The notes beneath the pieces are model-generated. The model saw only the letters and a program-made list of their open reading frames with translations, did no database searches and was not told the origin of the DNA. 64,000 bases of DNA from Aurantimonas marianensis (GTDB lineage: Bacteria > Pseudomonadota > Alphaproteobacteria > Rhizobiales > Rhizobiaceae). The translations under genes were made by a program, and so were the position numbers. Numbering within the stretch: position 1 is the first letter of the stretch; each line of letters opens with the position of its first letter. The stretch lies in NCBI RefSeq assembly GCF_024195285.1, contig NZ_JALHBS010000007.1, forward strand, positions 78,450 to 142,449, read 5' to 3'. This document shows positions 8,904-18,225 of the stretch, piece by piece.

Positions 8904-9362
8904 ATGAGAGCCATGCGCGACGATCTTCCCCTGGCCACGACCCACGAGGTTCGCGACCGCTGCCTGTGTCTGCATCTGCAACGGGCTGCGCGGGCGATGG
9001 GACGTCGCTTCGACGAGGCGTTGAAACCGGTGGGTCTGACCAATGGCCAATATTCGCTGCTGGTCTCGCTCAACCGGCCCGCGCCGCCGCGCATCGGTGA
9101 CGTCGCGGCCTTGCTGGCGATGGATCGCACGACGCTGACGGCCAATCTGAAGCCACTCGAGCGCCGGGGCCTTTTGACGATCCTGCCCGACACGAAGGAT
9201 AAGCGCAGCCGCCGCCTCACGCTGACCGAGGCTGGCCGCGATCTGCTCGTCGAGGCGGTGCCGATCTGGCGTGCCACCCACGACGATGTCGACCGCCTGC
9301 TCGGCGGTCGAAACGAGGAGGCTCTACGCGGCGATCTTCTCGCGTTGACGTTTCCCGAATGA
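8904..9362 (+). CDS. MarR family transcriptional regulator
   Basis: A 152-residue winged-helix regulator. The segment GLTNGQYSLLVSL leads into the helix-turn-helix RIGDVAALLAMDRTTLTANLKPLERRGLL, followed by the wing DTKDKRSRRLTLTEAG, as in MarR. It is divergent from the VOC and DUF1428 genes and probably represses them. An early cysteine pair (DRCLCLHLQ, around residues 18-20) could act as a redox sensor, but nothing in the sequence proves a ligand. Confidence 0.9.
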   Translation: MRAMRDDLPLATTHEVRDRCLCLHLQRAARAMGRRFDEALKPVGLTNGQYSLLVSLNRPAPPRIGDVAALLAMDRTTLTANLKPLERRGLLTILPDTKDKRSRRLTLTEAGRDLLVEAVPIWRATHDDVDRLLGGRNEEALRGDLLALTFPE

Positions 9363-9465
9363 GACGTACCGGTGGTGGTCGGCGGCGAATGTGCCGTTGT
9401 CGGCCTCAGCACCATGGAAGGCCCAGCCTCCGGGGCAAGGCCCTTTCAGGCCGGGCGCGACGCTC

Positions 9466-9897
9466 TCAGGCGCAGCGGCGGATCGGCAAATCGCCCGCGT
9501 CGCCGGTGTCGTCCGCCTGTTTCTCGACCTCGCGCTCGGCCAGGATGCGTCCGACTTCGCGGCGGATCTCGGCGATGGAAAACGGCTTTTCGACGACGCC
9601 CTCGATGATCGCGGTCAGATCTTCCGCCGCTTCCATCTGCTCGGCATAGCCGGTCATCAAGAGCACAGGCAGGTCGGGCCAGGAGGCCCCGATCTCGTGC
9701 GCGAGCTCGATTCCGGTCATCGCCGGCATGCGGATGTCGGACAGGACGAAATCGAAATCCCCGTCGCGTTCGACCAGGATATCGAGCGCCAGCTCGCCGT
9801 CCTCGGCGACGGTCACCTCGTGACCCTCGAGCCCCAGGGCGCGCGACACCAGCAAGCGAACACTCGGATCGTCTTCCGCGATCAGAATTCGTGCCAC
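9466..9897 (-). CDS. Single-domain response regulator (CpdR-like)
   Basis: A 143-residue receiver domain without an output domain. It has the acidic pair in AEDDPSVR, the phosphoacceptor aspartate in VLSDIRMP, the threonine in LLMTGYAE and the lysine in VVEKPF. The compact form and the position beside hpt resemble the CpdR-type regulators of alphaproteobacteria, which receive phosphate from the CckA-ChpT relay and control ClpXP proteolysis; the CpdR role is inferred. A GTG start at 9897 is preceded by a strong AGGAGG site 8 bases away. The protein has an extra acidic tail of about 20 residues. Confidence 0.85.
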   Translation of the reverse strand: MARILIAEDDPSVRLLVSRALGLEGHEVTVAEDGELALDILVERDGDFDFVLSDIRMPAMTGIELAHEIGASWPDLPVLLMTGYAEQMEAAEDLTAIIEGVVEKPFSIAEIRREVGRILAEREVEKQADDTGDAGDLPIRRCA

Positions 9898-10017
9898 TCA
9901 AAGCCTCCTGCTTTGATCATACGCAAAACCACCTTATGCCACTAGACGTCGAAGCTGACGTCAAGCTGACCAGTACAGAGCAATCGCTGACGAATGGTTT
10001 TCGCGCCGCCGTCAGGC

Positions 10018-10554
10018 TCATTCGACGACGCGGCCGACGAAGGGCAACTCCCGAAAGGCGTGCCCGACATCCATGCCGTAGCCGACGACGAAATGATCGG
10101 GGCAGTCGAAGCCGACATAATCGGCCTCGATGTCGGCCTTGCGCCGCATCCGCTTGTCGAGAAGGACGGCGATCTTGACCTCCTTTGCGCCGCGCGAGCG
10201 CATCAGGTCGCGGGCGAACTTGACGGTCCGACCCGATTCCAGGATGTCGTCGATGAGCAGGACCGTGCGGCCCGCGACGGCGCTTTCGATATCGCGCAGC
10301 ACCCGCACCTCGCCGCCTTCGGTTCCCGCGCCGTAGCTGGACAGCGTGATGAACTCGACTTCGGGCGCGAGGCCCGCGCGATGCAGCGCCCGGATCAGGT
10401 CGGCGGCGAAGACGAACGAGCCCTTCAGCACCGAAATGACCAGAAGGTCCGTCGACGGCGTCGCGGCAATGTCATTTGCTACACGCGCCACTTCCGCGGC
10501 GATCAGATCCTGGTCGAACAGGGTCGCGATCTGCTTGCCCCTGACGGTGATCAT
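10018..10554 (-). CDS. hpt: Hypoxanthine phosphoribosyltransferase
   Basis: Salvages hypoxanthine (and usually guanine) with PRPP to give IMP or GMP. The 178-residue length is typical. VISVLKGSFVFAADL is the PPi-binding region and VLLIDDILESGRT is the PRPP-binding signature. Its ATG overlaps the stop of the upstream DUF3426-like gene by 4 bases (ATGA), so the two are translationally coupled. The response-regulator gene follows on the same strand after 120 bases. Confidence 0.95.
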   Translation of the reverse strand: MITVRGKQIATLFDQDLIAAEVARVANDIAATPSTDLLVISVLKGSFVFAADLIRALHRAGLAPEVEFITLSSYGAGTEGGEVRVLRDIESAVAGRTVLLIDDILESGRTVKFARDLMRSRGAKEVKIAVLLDKRMRRKADIEADYVGFDCPDHFVVGYGMDVGHAFRELPFVGRVVE

Positions 10555-11369
10555 GGGCGGGGCTTTCCGGAGTCGTCGAAGCGGACGCTGACGTCGCCCG
10601 CGATGCCGGCGGACACCGCGACGGCCGAGACGAAGCGCACCGACTGGCCGGGAGCCAGCCGTTCGACGCCGGCCCTGAGCGGCTTGGTGAGAAGGTCGCC
10701 CCCCGGCCCGGTCAGGACGATGCGCAGCGGGGGAAGCAACGCCGACGCCGTCGTGTCGTTGGCCAGGGTGCCGACAACCGAGAGAACCGCGCCGTCGCCG
10801 CGCGGCGCGATGTTCGCCTCGACGTCGCGGATGAGGAGACCGGAAAGGCTGGAGTTGCTCAAAGGCGCGGCGATCGGCGATCGCGGGGTGGACAAAAGCA
10901 GCGCTGGAACGGCGAGAAGGCCGATCAGAAAGCCGCAGACGACCAGGACGGCGTTGCGCAAGCGGGCCGCGCCGGCGCGGGTCAGGATCGATCGTTCGGT
11001 CGCGTCAGGCGCTCTGGACGCGGCGTGACGGGACAGGGCGAAGGCCGGGGAGAAGAGGTCGGGCGCGGCGTTGCGCTGGCCGGAAAACCCCGTCTCGCTT
11101 TCGGATAAGCGCGTGGCGCGCTGTCCGAAATGCGCGCGCGCGGCCGCTGGCTCGGCGTCCTCGGGTTCCAGCATCACCGCGCGCCGCGCGGCCTCGAGCT
11201 CGGCGGCGGATTTTCGCAGCGTCCGGCGGGTCGTCACCTCGGCCGTTCCATCGATGAGCGGACCGGTGTGGGAAGACGGAAGGGAAAGCGCGCTTCGTGG
11301 TCCCGCCGTCGCCCGGCCAGTCTTCGCCCGGCCCGCCTTCATCCGGGATGTGCCGCCAAACTCGGTCAT
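10551..11369 (-). CDS. DUF3426-like single-pass membrane protein
   Basis: A 272-residue protein: a polar N-terminal 125 residues, one transmembrane segment (AVLVVCGFLIGLLAVPALLL), then a beta-sandwich-like C-terminal domain (VVGTLANDT...PPLRIVLTGPGGDLL...LAPGQSVRFVS) typical of DUF3426. In related bacteria the gene divergent from ftsE encodes an MJ0042-type zinc-finger protein with this C-terminus. Here the CxxC zinc-finger start is absent, and a TAG stop lies just upstream of the ATG, so it is not hidden by a wrong start. It is coupled to hpt. The function is unknown. Confidence 0.7.
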   Translation of the reverse strand: MTEFGGTSRMKAGRAKTGRATAGPRSALSLPSSHTGPLIDGTAEVTTRRTLRKSAAELEAARRAVMLEPEDAEPAAARAHFGQRATRLSESETGFSGQRNAAPDLFSPAFALSRHAASRAPDATERSILTRAGAARLRNAVLVVCGFLIGLLAVPALLLSTPRSPIAAPLSNSSLSGLLIRDVEANIAPRGDGAVLSVVGTLANDTTASALLPPLRIVLTGPGGDLLTKPLRAGVERLAPGQSVRFVSAVAVSAGIAGDVSVRFDDSGKPRP

Positions 11370-11533
11370 CGCATCCTCTGTCTAGCCGTGTTTATGAACG
11401 GGTAAGGAATCATGCTTAACAAACCGTGAAGCCACGCCTTTCGCGACGCGGGGTTGACGTTTGCGCGACCAACAAACAACACAGTCGCACGCATGCTGGG
11501 CGGACGACAACGACGAGATGGGAGCGCTCCGAC

Positions 11534-12193
11534 GTGATTCGGTTCGAAAATGTCGGGCTGCGATACGATATGGGGCCGGAGGTGCTTCGCGACCTGTCCT
11601 TCGAGGTCAAGCGGCAATCCTTCCAGTTCCTCACCGGACCCTCGGGGGCGGGCAAGACCAGCCTGTTGCGCATGCTGTTTCTGGCGCTCAAGCCGACCCG
11701 CGGCCTGATCACGGTTCTCGGCCGCGACGCTTCGACGCTGGCGCGCAAGGACCTGCCGTCGATCCGGCGGCGGATCGGTGTCGTGTTCCAGGATTTCCGG
11801 CTACTGGAGCACCTCACCACCTATGAGAACGTCGCGTTGCCGCTGCGCGTGCGCGGCAAGGACGAGGCATCCTACCGCCAGGACGTCGTCGACCTGATCA
11901 AATGGGTCGGCCTCGGCGAGCGGTTGAACGCGTCGCCGGTGGTCCTGTCGGGCGGCGAGAAACAGCGCGCCGCGATCGCCCGCGCGCTGATCGACCAACC
12001 CGACATCCTGCTGGCCGACGAGCCGACCGGCAATGTCGATCCGCCGCTCGCCCGCCGGCTGCTGCGGCTTTTTCTGGAACTCAACCGAACCGGGACGGCG
12101 GTGGTCATCGCCACGCACGACCTCGACCTGATGGAGCAGGTCTCCGCCCGCCGTCTGGTTCTGGCCGACGGGCGTCTGGATATCTATGACTGA
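11534..12193 (+). CDS. ftsE: Cell-division ATP-binding protein FtsE
   Basis: The 219-residue ATPase of the FtsEX complex, which transmits ATP-driven change across the inner membrane to activate periplasmic murein hydrolases at division. Walker A is GPSGAGKTS near residue 35, the signature LSGGEKQR near 139 and Walker B ILLADEPTG near 158. I chose GTG at 11534 because the conserved MIRFENVGL core begins there and a GGGAG site lies about 9 bases upstream; longer in-frame starts lack conservation. The gene overlaps ftsX by 8 bases. Confidence 0.95.
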   Translation: MIRFENVGLRYDMGPEVLRDLSFEVKRQSFQFLTGPSGAGKTSLLRMLFLALKPTRGLITVLGRDASTLARKDLPSIRRRIGVVFQDFRLLEHLTTYENVALPLRVRGKDEASYRQDVVDLIKWVGLGERLNASPVVLSGGEKQRAAIARALIDQPDILLADEPTGNVDPPLARRLLRLFLELNRTGTAVVIATHDLDLMEQVSARRLVLADGRLDIYD

Positions 12194-13175
12194 TCTGGCG
12201 GAACGATGGGTGGATTTTCGCGAATTCGTCGCGCGCCTCGGCGGGTGGGCGCACCGCGATCAGCAGACGCCGATCGTGCCGCCGGCCAATGTCGCCGGCC
12301 GCGCGCTGATGACGGTGATCGCCATCATGACGTTTCTCGCCAGCCTCACGGTCGGCGCCGTCACGCTCGTCTCCGATACCGCATCCCAATGGCAGAACGA
12401 CATTTCCCGCGAGATCACGGTTCAGGTGAAGCCGGAAGAGGGTCTCGACATGGCGGCGACGCTTGGCGTCATTCGCGACCTGGCGCTGGCGACGCCAGGC
12501 ATCGCCGACGCGACTATCCTCGATGACGCGGCCACCGCCAGGCTGCTGGAGCCGTGGCTGGGCGAGGGGCTCGATCTGAAGGATCTGCCGGTGCCGCGCC
12601 TCGTCGTCATCACCATCGACGAGGGCAAGCCACCGGACTTCTTCGCGCTGGCGACGCGGCTGCGGGCCGCGGTTCCGGCAGCCGAACTCGACGATCACCG
12701 GGCCTGGGTTTCGCGTCTCGTCACCATGGCGCGAGCGACCGTCTTCGTCGGTGTCGCGGTGCTGACGCTGGTGCTGATCGCCACCGTGCTCACCGTCGTC
12801 TTCGCCACACGCGGCGCGATGTCGGGCAATCGCCAGATCATCGAGGTCCTGCATTTCGTCGGAGCCCGTTCGTCCTTCATCGCCGGCGAGTTCGAGCGGC
12901 ATTTCCTGCGCCTGGGGCTCGTCGGCGCGGTGGCCGGCGGCGCCGTCGCGCTGGTCCTGTTCGCGGCCATGGGCTTGTGGACCACAAGCAACCGCGCCAC
13001 CCCCGAAGCCGACCAGATCAGCGCGCTGTTCGGGTCGTTTTCGATCGGCTGGGCGGGCTATTTCGGGGTCGTCGTGCTGATTGCAACCGTCGGTGGGCTG
13101 ACCGCGTTTACGTCTCGCATGACGGTAATGCGCCATCTGGCGGCGATCGACATGCTGTCGCCGGTGGAGCGGTAA
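12186..13175 (+). CDS. ftsX: Cell-division permease FtsX
   Basis: A 329-residue membrane partner of FtsE with the expected four transmembrane segments: one near residues 40-62, then a periplasmic domain (about 75-175), and three in the C-terminal half near 182-205, 230-260 and 285-310. The NRQIIEVLHFVGARSSFIAGEFERHF segment is the cytoplasmic coupling region of FtsX/MacB-type proteins. Its ATG lies inside the end of ftsE (8-base overlap), showing tight coupling. Confidence 0.93.
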   Translation: MTDLAERWVDFREFVARLGGWAHRDQQTPIVPPANVAGRALMTVIAIMTFLASLTVGAVTLVSDTASQWQNDISREITVQVKPEEGLDMAATLGVIRDLALATPGIADATILDDAATARLLEPWLGEGLDLKDLPVPRLVVITIDEGKPPDFFALATRLRAAVPAAELDDHRAWVSRLVTMARATVFVGVAVLTLVLIATVLTVVFATRGAMSGNRQIIEVLHFVGARSSFIAGEFERHFLRLGLVGAVAGGAVALVLFAAMGLWTTSNRATPEADQISALFGSFSIGWAGYFGVVVLIATVGGLTAFTSRMTVMRHLAAIDMLSPVER

Positions 13176-13267
13176 GACGGCGTTAACCATATTGCCACAG
13201 GCTGCGCGGATCGCCACGACGAAGGGCTTGCCCGTACTATGCCGTATTCGGGGACGAGAGTGACAGG

Positions 13268-13978
13268 ATGACAATGGCGGCCTGGTCCCCCGAGATGGAA
13301 TCCGGCGACGAACGGACGCAGCGGCGCACGCGCGGCTGGTTCGGTCGGCGATGGCTGACATTGGCCGTCGCGGCGCTCGGCCTGGCGGTATTCGGCTATC
13401 TCGCCGGCGGCTTTCTACGCTTTACCGAGGAGGTCAGCCTGCTGTCGCGCCCCGACCTGGTCGATTCGGCCGATGGCATTGTCGTGCTCACCGGCGGTGC
13501 GCTCCGCATCGATCAGGCCATCGATCTCCTGAAGGATGGGCGCGGTCGGCGTCTGCTCATCAGCGGCGTCAATCCGGGCACCAGCGCCGACACGCTGGCG
13601 CGCATGACCAGCACCGATCTGGCCTGGTTCGAATGCTGCGTCGACATCGATCGTGCCGCGCTGAACACCGTGGGCAATGCCGAGATAGCCAGCCGATGGG
13701 CCCGCGAACATGGGTTCGAGGACCTCATTCTGGTGACCAGCGACTATCACATGCCGCGCTCGCTGCGCGAATTCGAACGCATCGACACGCTGCGCTCGAT
13801 AACCCCTTACGCCGTTCAGCGCGACGATCTCTGGCCCACCAACCAGTTGCCGAACGGTCTCGGCGCGCGCGTCCTGGTGAGCGAATATATCAAACTGGTG
13901 GCGGCCCGGTTCAGCTTCCTGCTCGGTCTCGGCCAGGATGACAGCGTCTCCCCTCAAGTCGCGCGCCTCGACAACTGA
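13268..13978 (+). CDS. YdcF family protein (DUF218)
   Basis: A 236-residue protein with one N-terminal transmembrane segment and a DUF218 domain: DGIVVLTGG, the RLLISGVN strand and DLILVTSDYHMPRSLREF. DUF218 proteins (YdcF, SanA, ElyC) are envelope-associated and linked to peptidoglycan or undecaprenyl carrier metabolism, but the reaction is unsettled. It follows ftsX after 92 bases and precedes plsC, a conserved cell-envelope cluster in Hyphomicrobiales. Confidence 0.88.
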   Translation: MTMAAWSPEMESGDERTQRRTRGWFGRRWLTLAVAALGLAVFGYLAGGFLRFTEEVSLLSRPDLVDSADGIVVLTGGALRIDQAIDLLKDGRGRRLLISGVNPGTSADTLARMTSTDLAWFECCVDIDRAALNTVGNAEIASRWAREHGFEDLILVTSDYHMPRSLREFERIDTLRSITPYAVQRDDLWPTNQLPNGLGARVLVSEYIKLVAARFSFLLGLGQDDSVSPQVARLDN

Positions 13979-14129
13979 CGGGGAACGGGCCGTTGCCGCA
14001 ACCAGCCGTCGTCTTCGGACGCATCGGCTCTCGATTTTCCGACGATGGCGGCGTAAAGCGTCCGGCGACGCGCGGCGGTGTCCTTGCCGTCGCGCTTCCT
14101 CACCGAATGCCGTCGGAGCGATCGATTTG

Positions 14130-14906
14130 ATGACCACGCTGCGCTCGCTCATCTTCAACGTCCTGTTCTATCTCAACCTCATCGGCCAACTACTGCTCTT
14201 CTCGCCGGTCTTCTTCGTGATCTCGGAGGACAAGGCCTGGCGAATCGTCAAGAACTGGGCGCGGTCCAGCCTCTGGCTGCTCGAACATGTCGCAGGCATC
14301 CGCGCATCGATCTCCGGCAAGCGATACATTCCGTTCGCGCCCGCGATCATCGCGGCGAAGCACCAGTCGTTCTGGGATGTCTTCGCGCTTCTGCCCGATC
14401 TCGACCGGCCGACCTTCATCCTCAAGAAGGAGCTGCTGGCGATCCCGTTCTTCGGCTGGTACGCCAGGCGCATGGCGATGATCCCGGTCGACCGGGCGCG
14501 CCGCGGCGGGGCTGTGGCCTCGATGATCGAGGGCGCCGAGAAGGCCGTGGCGGAGAGCCGCCAGATCGTCATCTTTCCGGAAGGCACGCGGACCGCGCCG
14601 GGCGCGGAGGCCGACTACCGCCAAGGGGTATTCCGCCTTTACGAGGCGTTGCAACTGCCCGTCGTGCCGGTGGCGCTGAATTCCGGCCTTTACTGGCCGC
14701 GGCGCCGGTTCATCCGCCGCCCGGGGACGATCCGCGCGGATATTCTCGAGCCTATCGAGCCGGGCCTGCCGCGCGGCGAGTTTCTCGACCGGCTGCGCAA
14801 GGCGATCGAGACACGGTCGCGCGAGCTGCTGGCCGAAGCCCATGCCAGGGACGGCCACCTTCCGGCGGGGCCTGCCGGGCACGCCGACCGCGCGCCGAGC
14901 CTATAG
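14130..14906 (+). CDS. plsC: 1-acyl-sn-glycerol-3-phosphate acyltransferase
   Basis: Acylates lysophosphatidic acid at the inner membrane to give phosphatidic acid. The 258-residue protein begins with a hydrophobic anchor (NVLFYLNLIGQLLLFSPVFFV), has the HX4D catalytic motif as HQSFWD near residue 78 and the FPEGTR motif near 149. I used the ATG at 14130, where the hydrophobic start and a GGAG site agree; a longer in-frame start would run into ydcF and adds an unconserved Arg-rich stretch. The last bases overlap the convergent chaC gene by 6. Confidence 0.93.
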   Translation: MTTLRSLIFNVLFYLNLIGQLLLFSPVFFVISEDKAWRIVKNWARSSLWLLEHVAGIRASISGKRYIPFAPAIIAAKHQSFWDVFALLPDLDRPTFILKKELLAIPFFGWYARRMAMIPVDRARRGGAVASMIEGAEKAVAESRQIVIFPEGTRTAPGAEADYRQGVFRLYEALQLPVVPVALNSGLYWPRRRFIRRPGTIRADILEPIEPGLPRGEFLDRLRKAIETRSRELLAEAHARDGHLPAGPAGHADRAPSL

Positions 14907-15413
14907 CCTCGCGACGACATCCTCCAGCCAGCGGTCCCTCAGCCCCATCTCGCGAATGTGGTCGAGCGCGCTGGTGACGTAATCGACGTTCGGACCGGAC
15001 TGGCCATGCGAGCGGCGGACCAGCGTGGCGGCATGCTCGGCGGTCACGCGGCCGGCATACTGGCTGTGGCCGCGATCGACCACATAAGTCAGTGCACGCG
15101 TATTGCGCCCGTCGGTGAGGCGCACCGGCAGGGTCTGCTCGCGATAGACATGGGTGACGAGTTCGCGCGCCCGCAGATACTCGACCACCGCCTCCCGCGC
15201 CGCTCCCCTGACGCGAAACGCCATGCCGACGCAGGAGCCGCCCCGGTCGAGGCCGAAGACAAGGCCGGGCCGCTCGGGCGTGCCGCGATGCACGAAGGAG
15301 CGCACGCACAGCGATCGGTGATAGCCGGCCAGCCGCGCCTTGACCCGCTCCTCGAAGTCGAAGCCCGGCCGCCAGATCAGCGAGCCGTAGCCAAACACCC
15401 AAAAATCGTCCAT
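14901..15413 (-). CDS. chaC: Gamma-glutamylcyclotransferase, ChaC type
   Basis: ChaC-type enzymes release 5-oxoproline from glutathione. The 170-residue product begins MDDFWVFGYGSLIWRPGF, the YGSL signature of the fold, and has the conserved FGLDRGGSC and EYLRAREL segments with the catalytic glutamate region following. I place the start at 15413, where similarity begins; a longer frame upstream would overlap the DUF2125 promoter region. It is convergent with plsC and divergent from the DUF2125 gene. Confidence 0.9.
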   Translation of the reverse strand: MDDFWVFGYGSLIWRPGFDFEERVKARLAGYHRSLCVRSFVHRGTPERPGLVFGLDRGGSCVGMAFRVRGAAREAVVEYLRARELVTHVYREQTLPVRLTDGRNTRALTYVVDRGHSQYAGRVTAEHAATLVRRSHGQSGPNVDYVTSALDHIREMGLRDRWLEDVVARL

Positions 15414-15474
15414 TGCCCTCAAAATGCCCCGTGCGTCGGTTTTGCCCGACCCGGAGCTCACAAAGGGTAATGGC

Positions 15475-16506
15475 ATGGCGGCGTCAAGCGGGAAGACTTC
15501 GGGCGCGGGACGCGCCTTTGTCTGGGTCATCGGGGTGGCGCTGCTTCTCGCCGGCGGGCTCAGTGGCGCCTGGTATTATCTCGCCGATCAGCTCGAAACA
15601 CAGGTCACGCGGGTCATCGCCGGCGCGCGCGTGCAAGGCGCGGAGATCGGTTGCGCGGGGCGCAGCGTCTTCGGCTATCCATTCCGGCTCGGCGTGCGCT
15701 GCGACGCCGTGACGCTGGAAATGCCGGGCGATGCGCGCGGGCAAGGCCTGCGGGCGACGGCCGGGGCGCTCAGAACCGCGGCGCAGATCTACCGGCCGAA
15801 TCGCGTCGTCGCGGAACTCGACAGCCCGCTGCTCGTCGACGCGCAACAGATGGCGCCGCTCGACATCCGCTGGCAACTGACCCAGGCGAGCGCCAGCTTC
15901 TGGACCGAGGGGATGGACCGTTTCGCGCTGGTGGCCGACCAGCCGGTCGTCGCGCTGGCCCAGCCCGCCGCCGGCCGCCTGCCGCTGTTCGAGGCCGGCC
16001 GGTTCGAAGCGCATGCGCGCCGCCGCGACGGCGATCTCGACATCGCCGTTTCCAGCGCGGACGGGCGTGTCGTCGCCCCCGATGCACCGTCCTTGCCGGT
16101 CTTCGATGCCGCCGCCGACCTGACCCTCACCGGCGCCGCCGACTGGCTTGCCGGGCGCATCGACGGCGATACGCTTGGAGAGGCGCTTGCCGGGCGGGAG
16201 GGGGCTCTGCGCTCGCTGAAGCTTGATTTCGGCGAGGCAAGCGCCGAGTTGTCGGGCGACTTCGCGGTCGCGGCGGATGGCCTCGTCTCGGGCGATTTCG
16301 AACTCGCCGTCGCCGACCCGCAGCGCATCGCGGCCCTTGTGGGCGAGGCGATGCCGCAGTTCGCCCCTATCGCCCAATCTGTGGCTTCGGCGATCGGCTT
16401 CGTCGCTCGTCAGGAGAACGGCCGCGACATCGTCGCGCTGACCCTGCGCGATGGCAACCTTTCGGCCGGCGTCATTCCGCTCGGACAGGTGCCGGCGATA
16501 CGGTGA
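15475..16506 (+). CDS. DUF2125 domain-containing exported protein
   Basis: A 343-residue protein with a single N-terminal transmembrane anchor (VWVIGVALLLAGGLSGAWYYL) and a periplasmic region that starts with the CAGRSVFGYPFRLGVRC motif of the DUF2125 family, common in alphaproteobacteria and of unknown function. Only two cysteines occur, framing that motif, and could form a disulfide. The start at 15475 follows an AAGGG site. It usually sits beside tyrC and chaC genes, as here. Confidence 0.82.
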   Translation: MAASSGKTSGAGRAFVWVIGVALLLAGGLSGAWYYLADQLETQVTRVIAGARVQGAEIGCAGRSVFGYPFRLGVRCDAVTLEMPGDARGQGLRATAGALRTAAQIYRPNRVVAELDSPLLVDAQQMAPLDIRWQLTQASASFWTEGMDRFALVADQPVVALAQPAAGRLPLFEAGRFEAHARRRDGDLDIAVSSADGRVVAPDAPSLPVFDAAADLTLTGAADWLAGRIDGDTLGEALAGREGALRSLKLDFGEASAELSGDFAVAADGLVSGDFELAVADPQRIAALVGEAMPQFAPIAQSVASAIGFVARQENGRDIVALTLRDGNLSAGVIPLGQVPAIR

Positions 16507-16749
16507 GGGCGGCGGACGCCGCGAGAAGCCGGCCCCCTCGGCGGTCTCATGCCCGCAGCGCGGGGCGCGCCAGACCGGCGAGGGAACGGCTGGGCCTGTC
16601 GCGCGCTTTCTACACCGGGATAAGAGAAGCGGGTACCGGTTTCGCGCTCGCGTCCCGCTCATCCGAGTGTAATCAAATCCCGTGCAGGAAAAACGGATCG
16701 ACCCGATCCGCTCCGATCACCTCGTGAACTAGGAACAGGGAGAGGACGC

Positions 16750-18174
16750 ATGGCCAAAGCGCGCAAGACCAAGGCGGCCGAAACCGAAACGACCAAGACC
16801 GAAGTCAAGGCCTCATGGAAGGCCGCGGGAGACGTCGAGAGCTTCCGGGAGCTCTCCGCTCGTATCGCCGCGGGGGAGCCGGTCGTGCTGCCGGTCCTGC
16901 TCACCGGTCAACGTCGGCGCGAACACGTCCGCTCGACCCTGCGCGAGGACCACGCGGGGCGCATCGAGCAGCGTTCTCCCGGCGCAAGGACGAAGTTCGA
17001 CGAACTGGCCGATGACTTGTTCAAATTCTTTCGAGGCACCGCGCTGCTGTTCTACCGCGACATGGTCGGAGACGACGCGCAGATGCCCACCGTCATGGCT
17101 CTGGGCGACGTGCATCCCGAAAACTTTGGGGTCATGCCCGACAAGGACGGCGCGCCGATCTTCGGCGTGAACGATTTCGACGAGACGATCTACGCGCCCT
17201 TCACCTGGGACATCAAACGCGGCGCCGTGGGCTTCTGGATCGCTGCCCAGGAAGTGTCGGGAATGAAGCGCAAGAAACAACGCAAGGTCGTAGGCAAATT
17301 CGTCAAGGGCTACCTTGAGGCCATGCAGGGTTATGCCGAGCGCGCGACCGAAAAGAACGACGCCTACCGGATGGACAATTCGCCCGAGGTGATCCGGCGC
17401 TTGTTCGAAGAAGCCTGGGAAGAGCGGCGCGACTGGCTCTGGGACGATTATCTCAAGCCTTCCGGCCGCGGCTTCCGCGCCAATGGCGAATTGCAACCGC
17501 TCTCGAGCGAGGTCGCAAAGTTTCAGAAAGCCGTCAACCAGCTGGCCAAGCTGAAAGGGATCGACGCGACCGACCGCGCCGGCGAGCTGAAGGTCAAGGA
17601 TGTCTGTGTCCGGCATGGTCAGGGCACGGCGTCCCTCGGACTTCCGCGCTACTACGTCCTCATCGAAGGCCCGTCGAAGGACGCCACCGACGATCTGATC
17701 ATCGAGTTCAAGCGCGCCCGTCGCTCGGCCCTGGACGGGCTGACGCCACCGTCGGATTTCAACGCGGGCGACAACGCCGACCGCATTCTGCATGGCCAGA
17801 CGGTGCAGCTTGCCCACGGCGACATCTTCTACGGTGCCGTGGAGATCGATGGCGAGAGCTTCATGAGCCGGGAGCGGGCGCCCTTTCGCGACGACATCGA
17901 TCTCGAGGAACTGAGCTATAAATCCTGGAAGGCATATGCCCGGGTGTGCGGCGCGGCGCTGGCGCAGTCACATGCGCTGTCCGACGATCTGGGTCAGATC
18001 GACTACGATGTGGAACCCTCCATCGTCGCCGCCGCCAATCCGCGCAAGCTCTTCATCGCGGACATCGTGCGCTTCACGGAAGAGGCGGCCGATCGCCTCA
18101 AGACAGATCATACCCTGTTTCGCGCGGACCACCGTCGCGGCGCCTTCGAAAGCATCGAAATGGTCTACCGCTGA
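16750..18174 (+). CDS. DUF2252 family protein (kinase-like fold)
   Basis: A 474-residue protein with the DUF2252 hallmarks: FFRGTALLFYRD near residue 94, ALGDVHPENFG near 118, NDFDET shortly after and DIKRGAVG. These resemble the catalytic and metal-binding loops of aminoglycoside phosphotransferase-like kinases, but the family reaction is unknown. The first 20 residues are Lys/Ala/Thr-rich and probably disordered. It is preceded by a GGGAGAGG site and a 243-base untranslated gap, and sits between genes (DUF2125 and tyrC) that are often adjacent elsewhere, so it is probably an insertion in this lineage. Confidence 0.85.
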   Translation: MAKARKTKAAETETTKTEVKASWKAAGDVESFRELSARIAAGEPVVLPVLLTGQRRREHVRSTLREDHAGRIEQRSPGARTKFDELADDLFKFFRGTALLFYRDMVGDDAQMPTVMALGDVHPENFGVMPDKDGAPIFGVNDFDETIYAPFTWDIKRGAVGFWIAAQEVSGMKRKKQRKVVGKFVKGYLEAMQGYAERATEKNDAYRMDNSPEVIRRLFEEAWEERRDWLWDDYLKPSGRGFRANGELQPLSSEVAKFQKAVNQLAKLKGIDATDRAGELKVKDVCVRHGQGTASLGLPRYYVLIEGPSKDATDDLIIEFKRARRSALDGLTPPSDFNAGDNADRILHGQTVQLAHGDIFYGAVEIDGESFMSRERAPFRDDIDLEELSYKSWKAYARVCGAALAQSHALSDDLGQIDYDVEPSIVAAANPRKLFIADIVRFTEEAADRLKTDHTLFRADHRRGAFESIEMVYR

Positions 18175-18225
18175 GCCGGAAGCCGCCAAGCGGGGCGCGC
18201 CCGGCCGCGGCCTGGCGCGTGCGCT

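Noticed and set aside
11370..11533. TTAAC-type CtrA half site before ftsE
   Set aside because: Only one half is present; the second TTAA at seven bases is missing.
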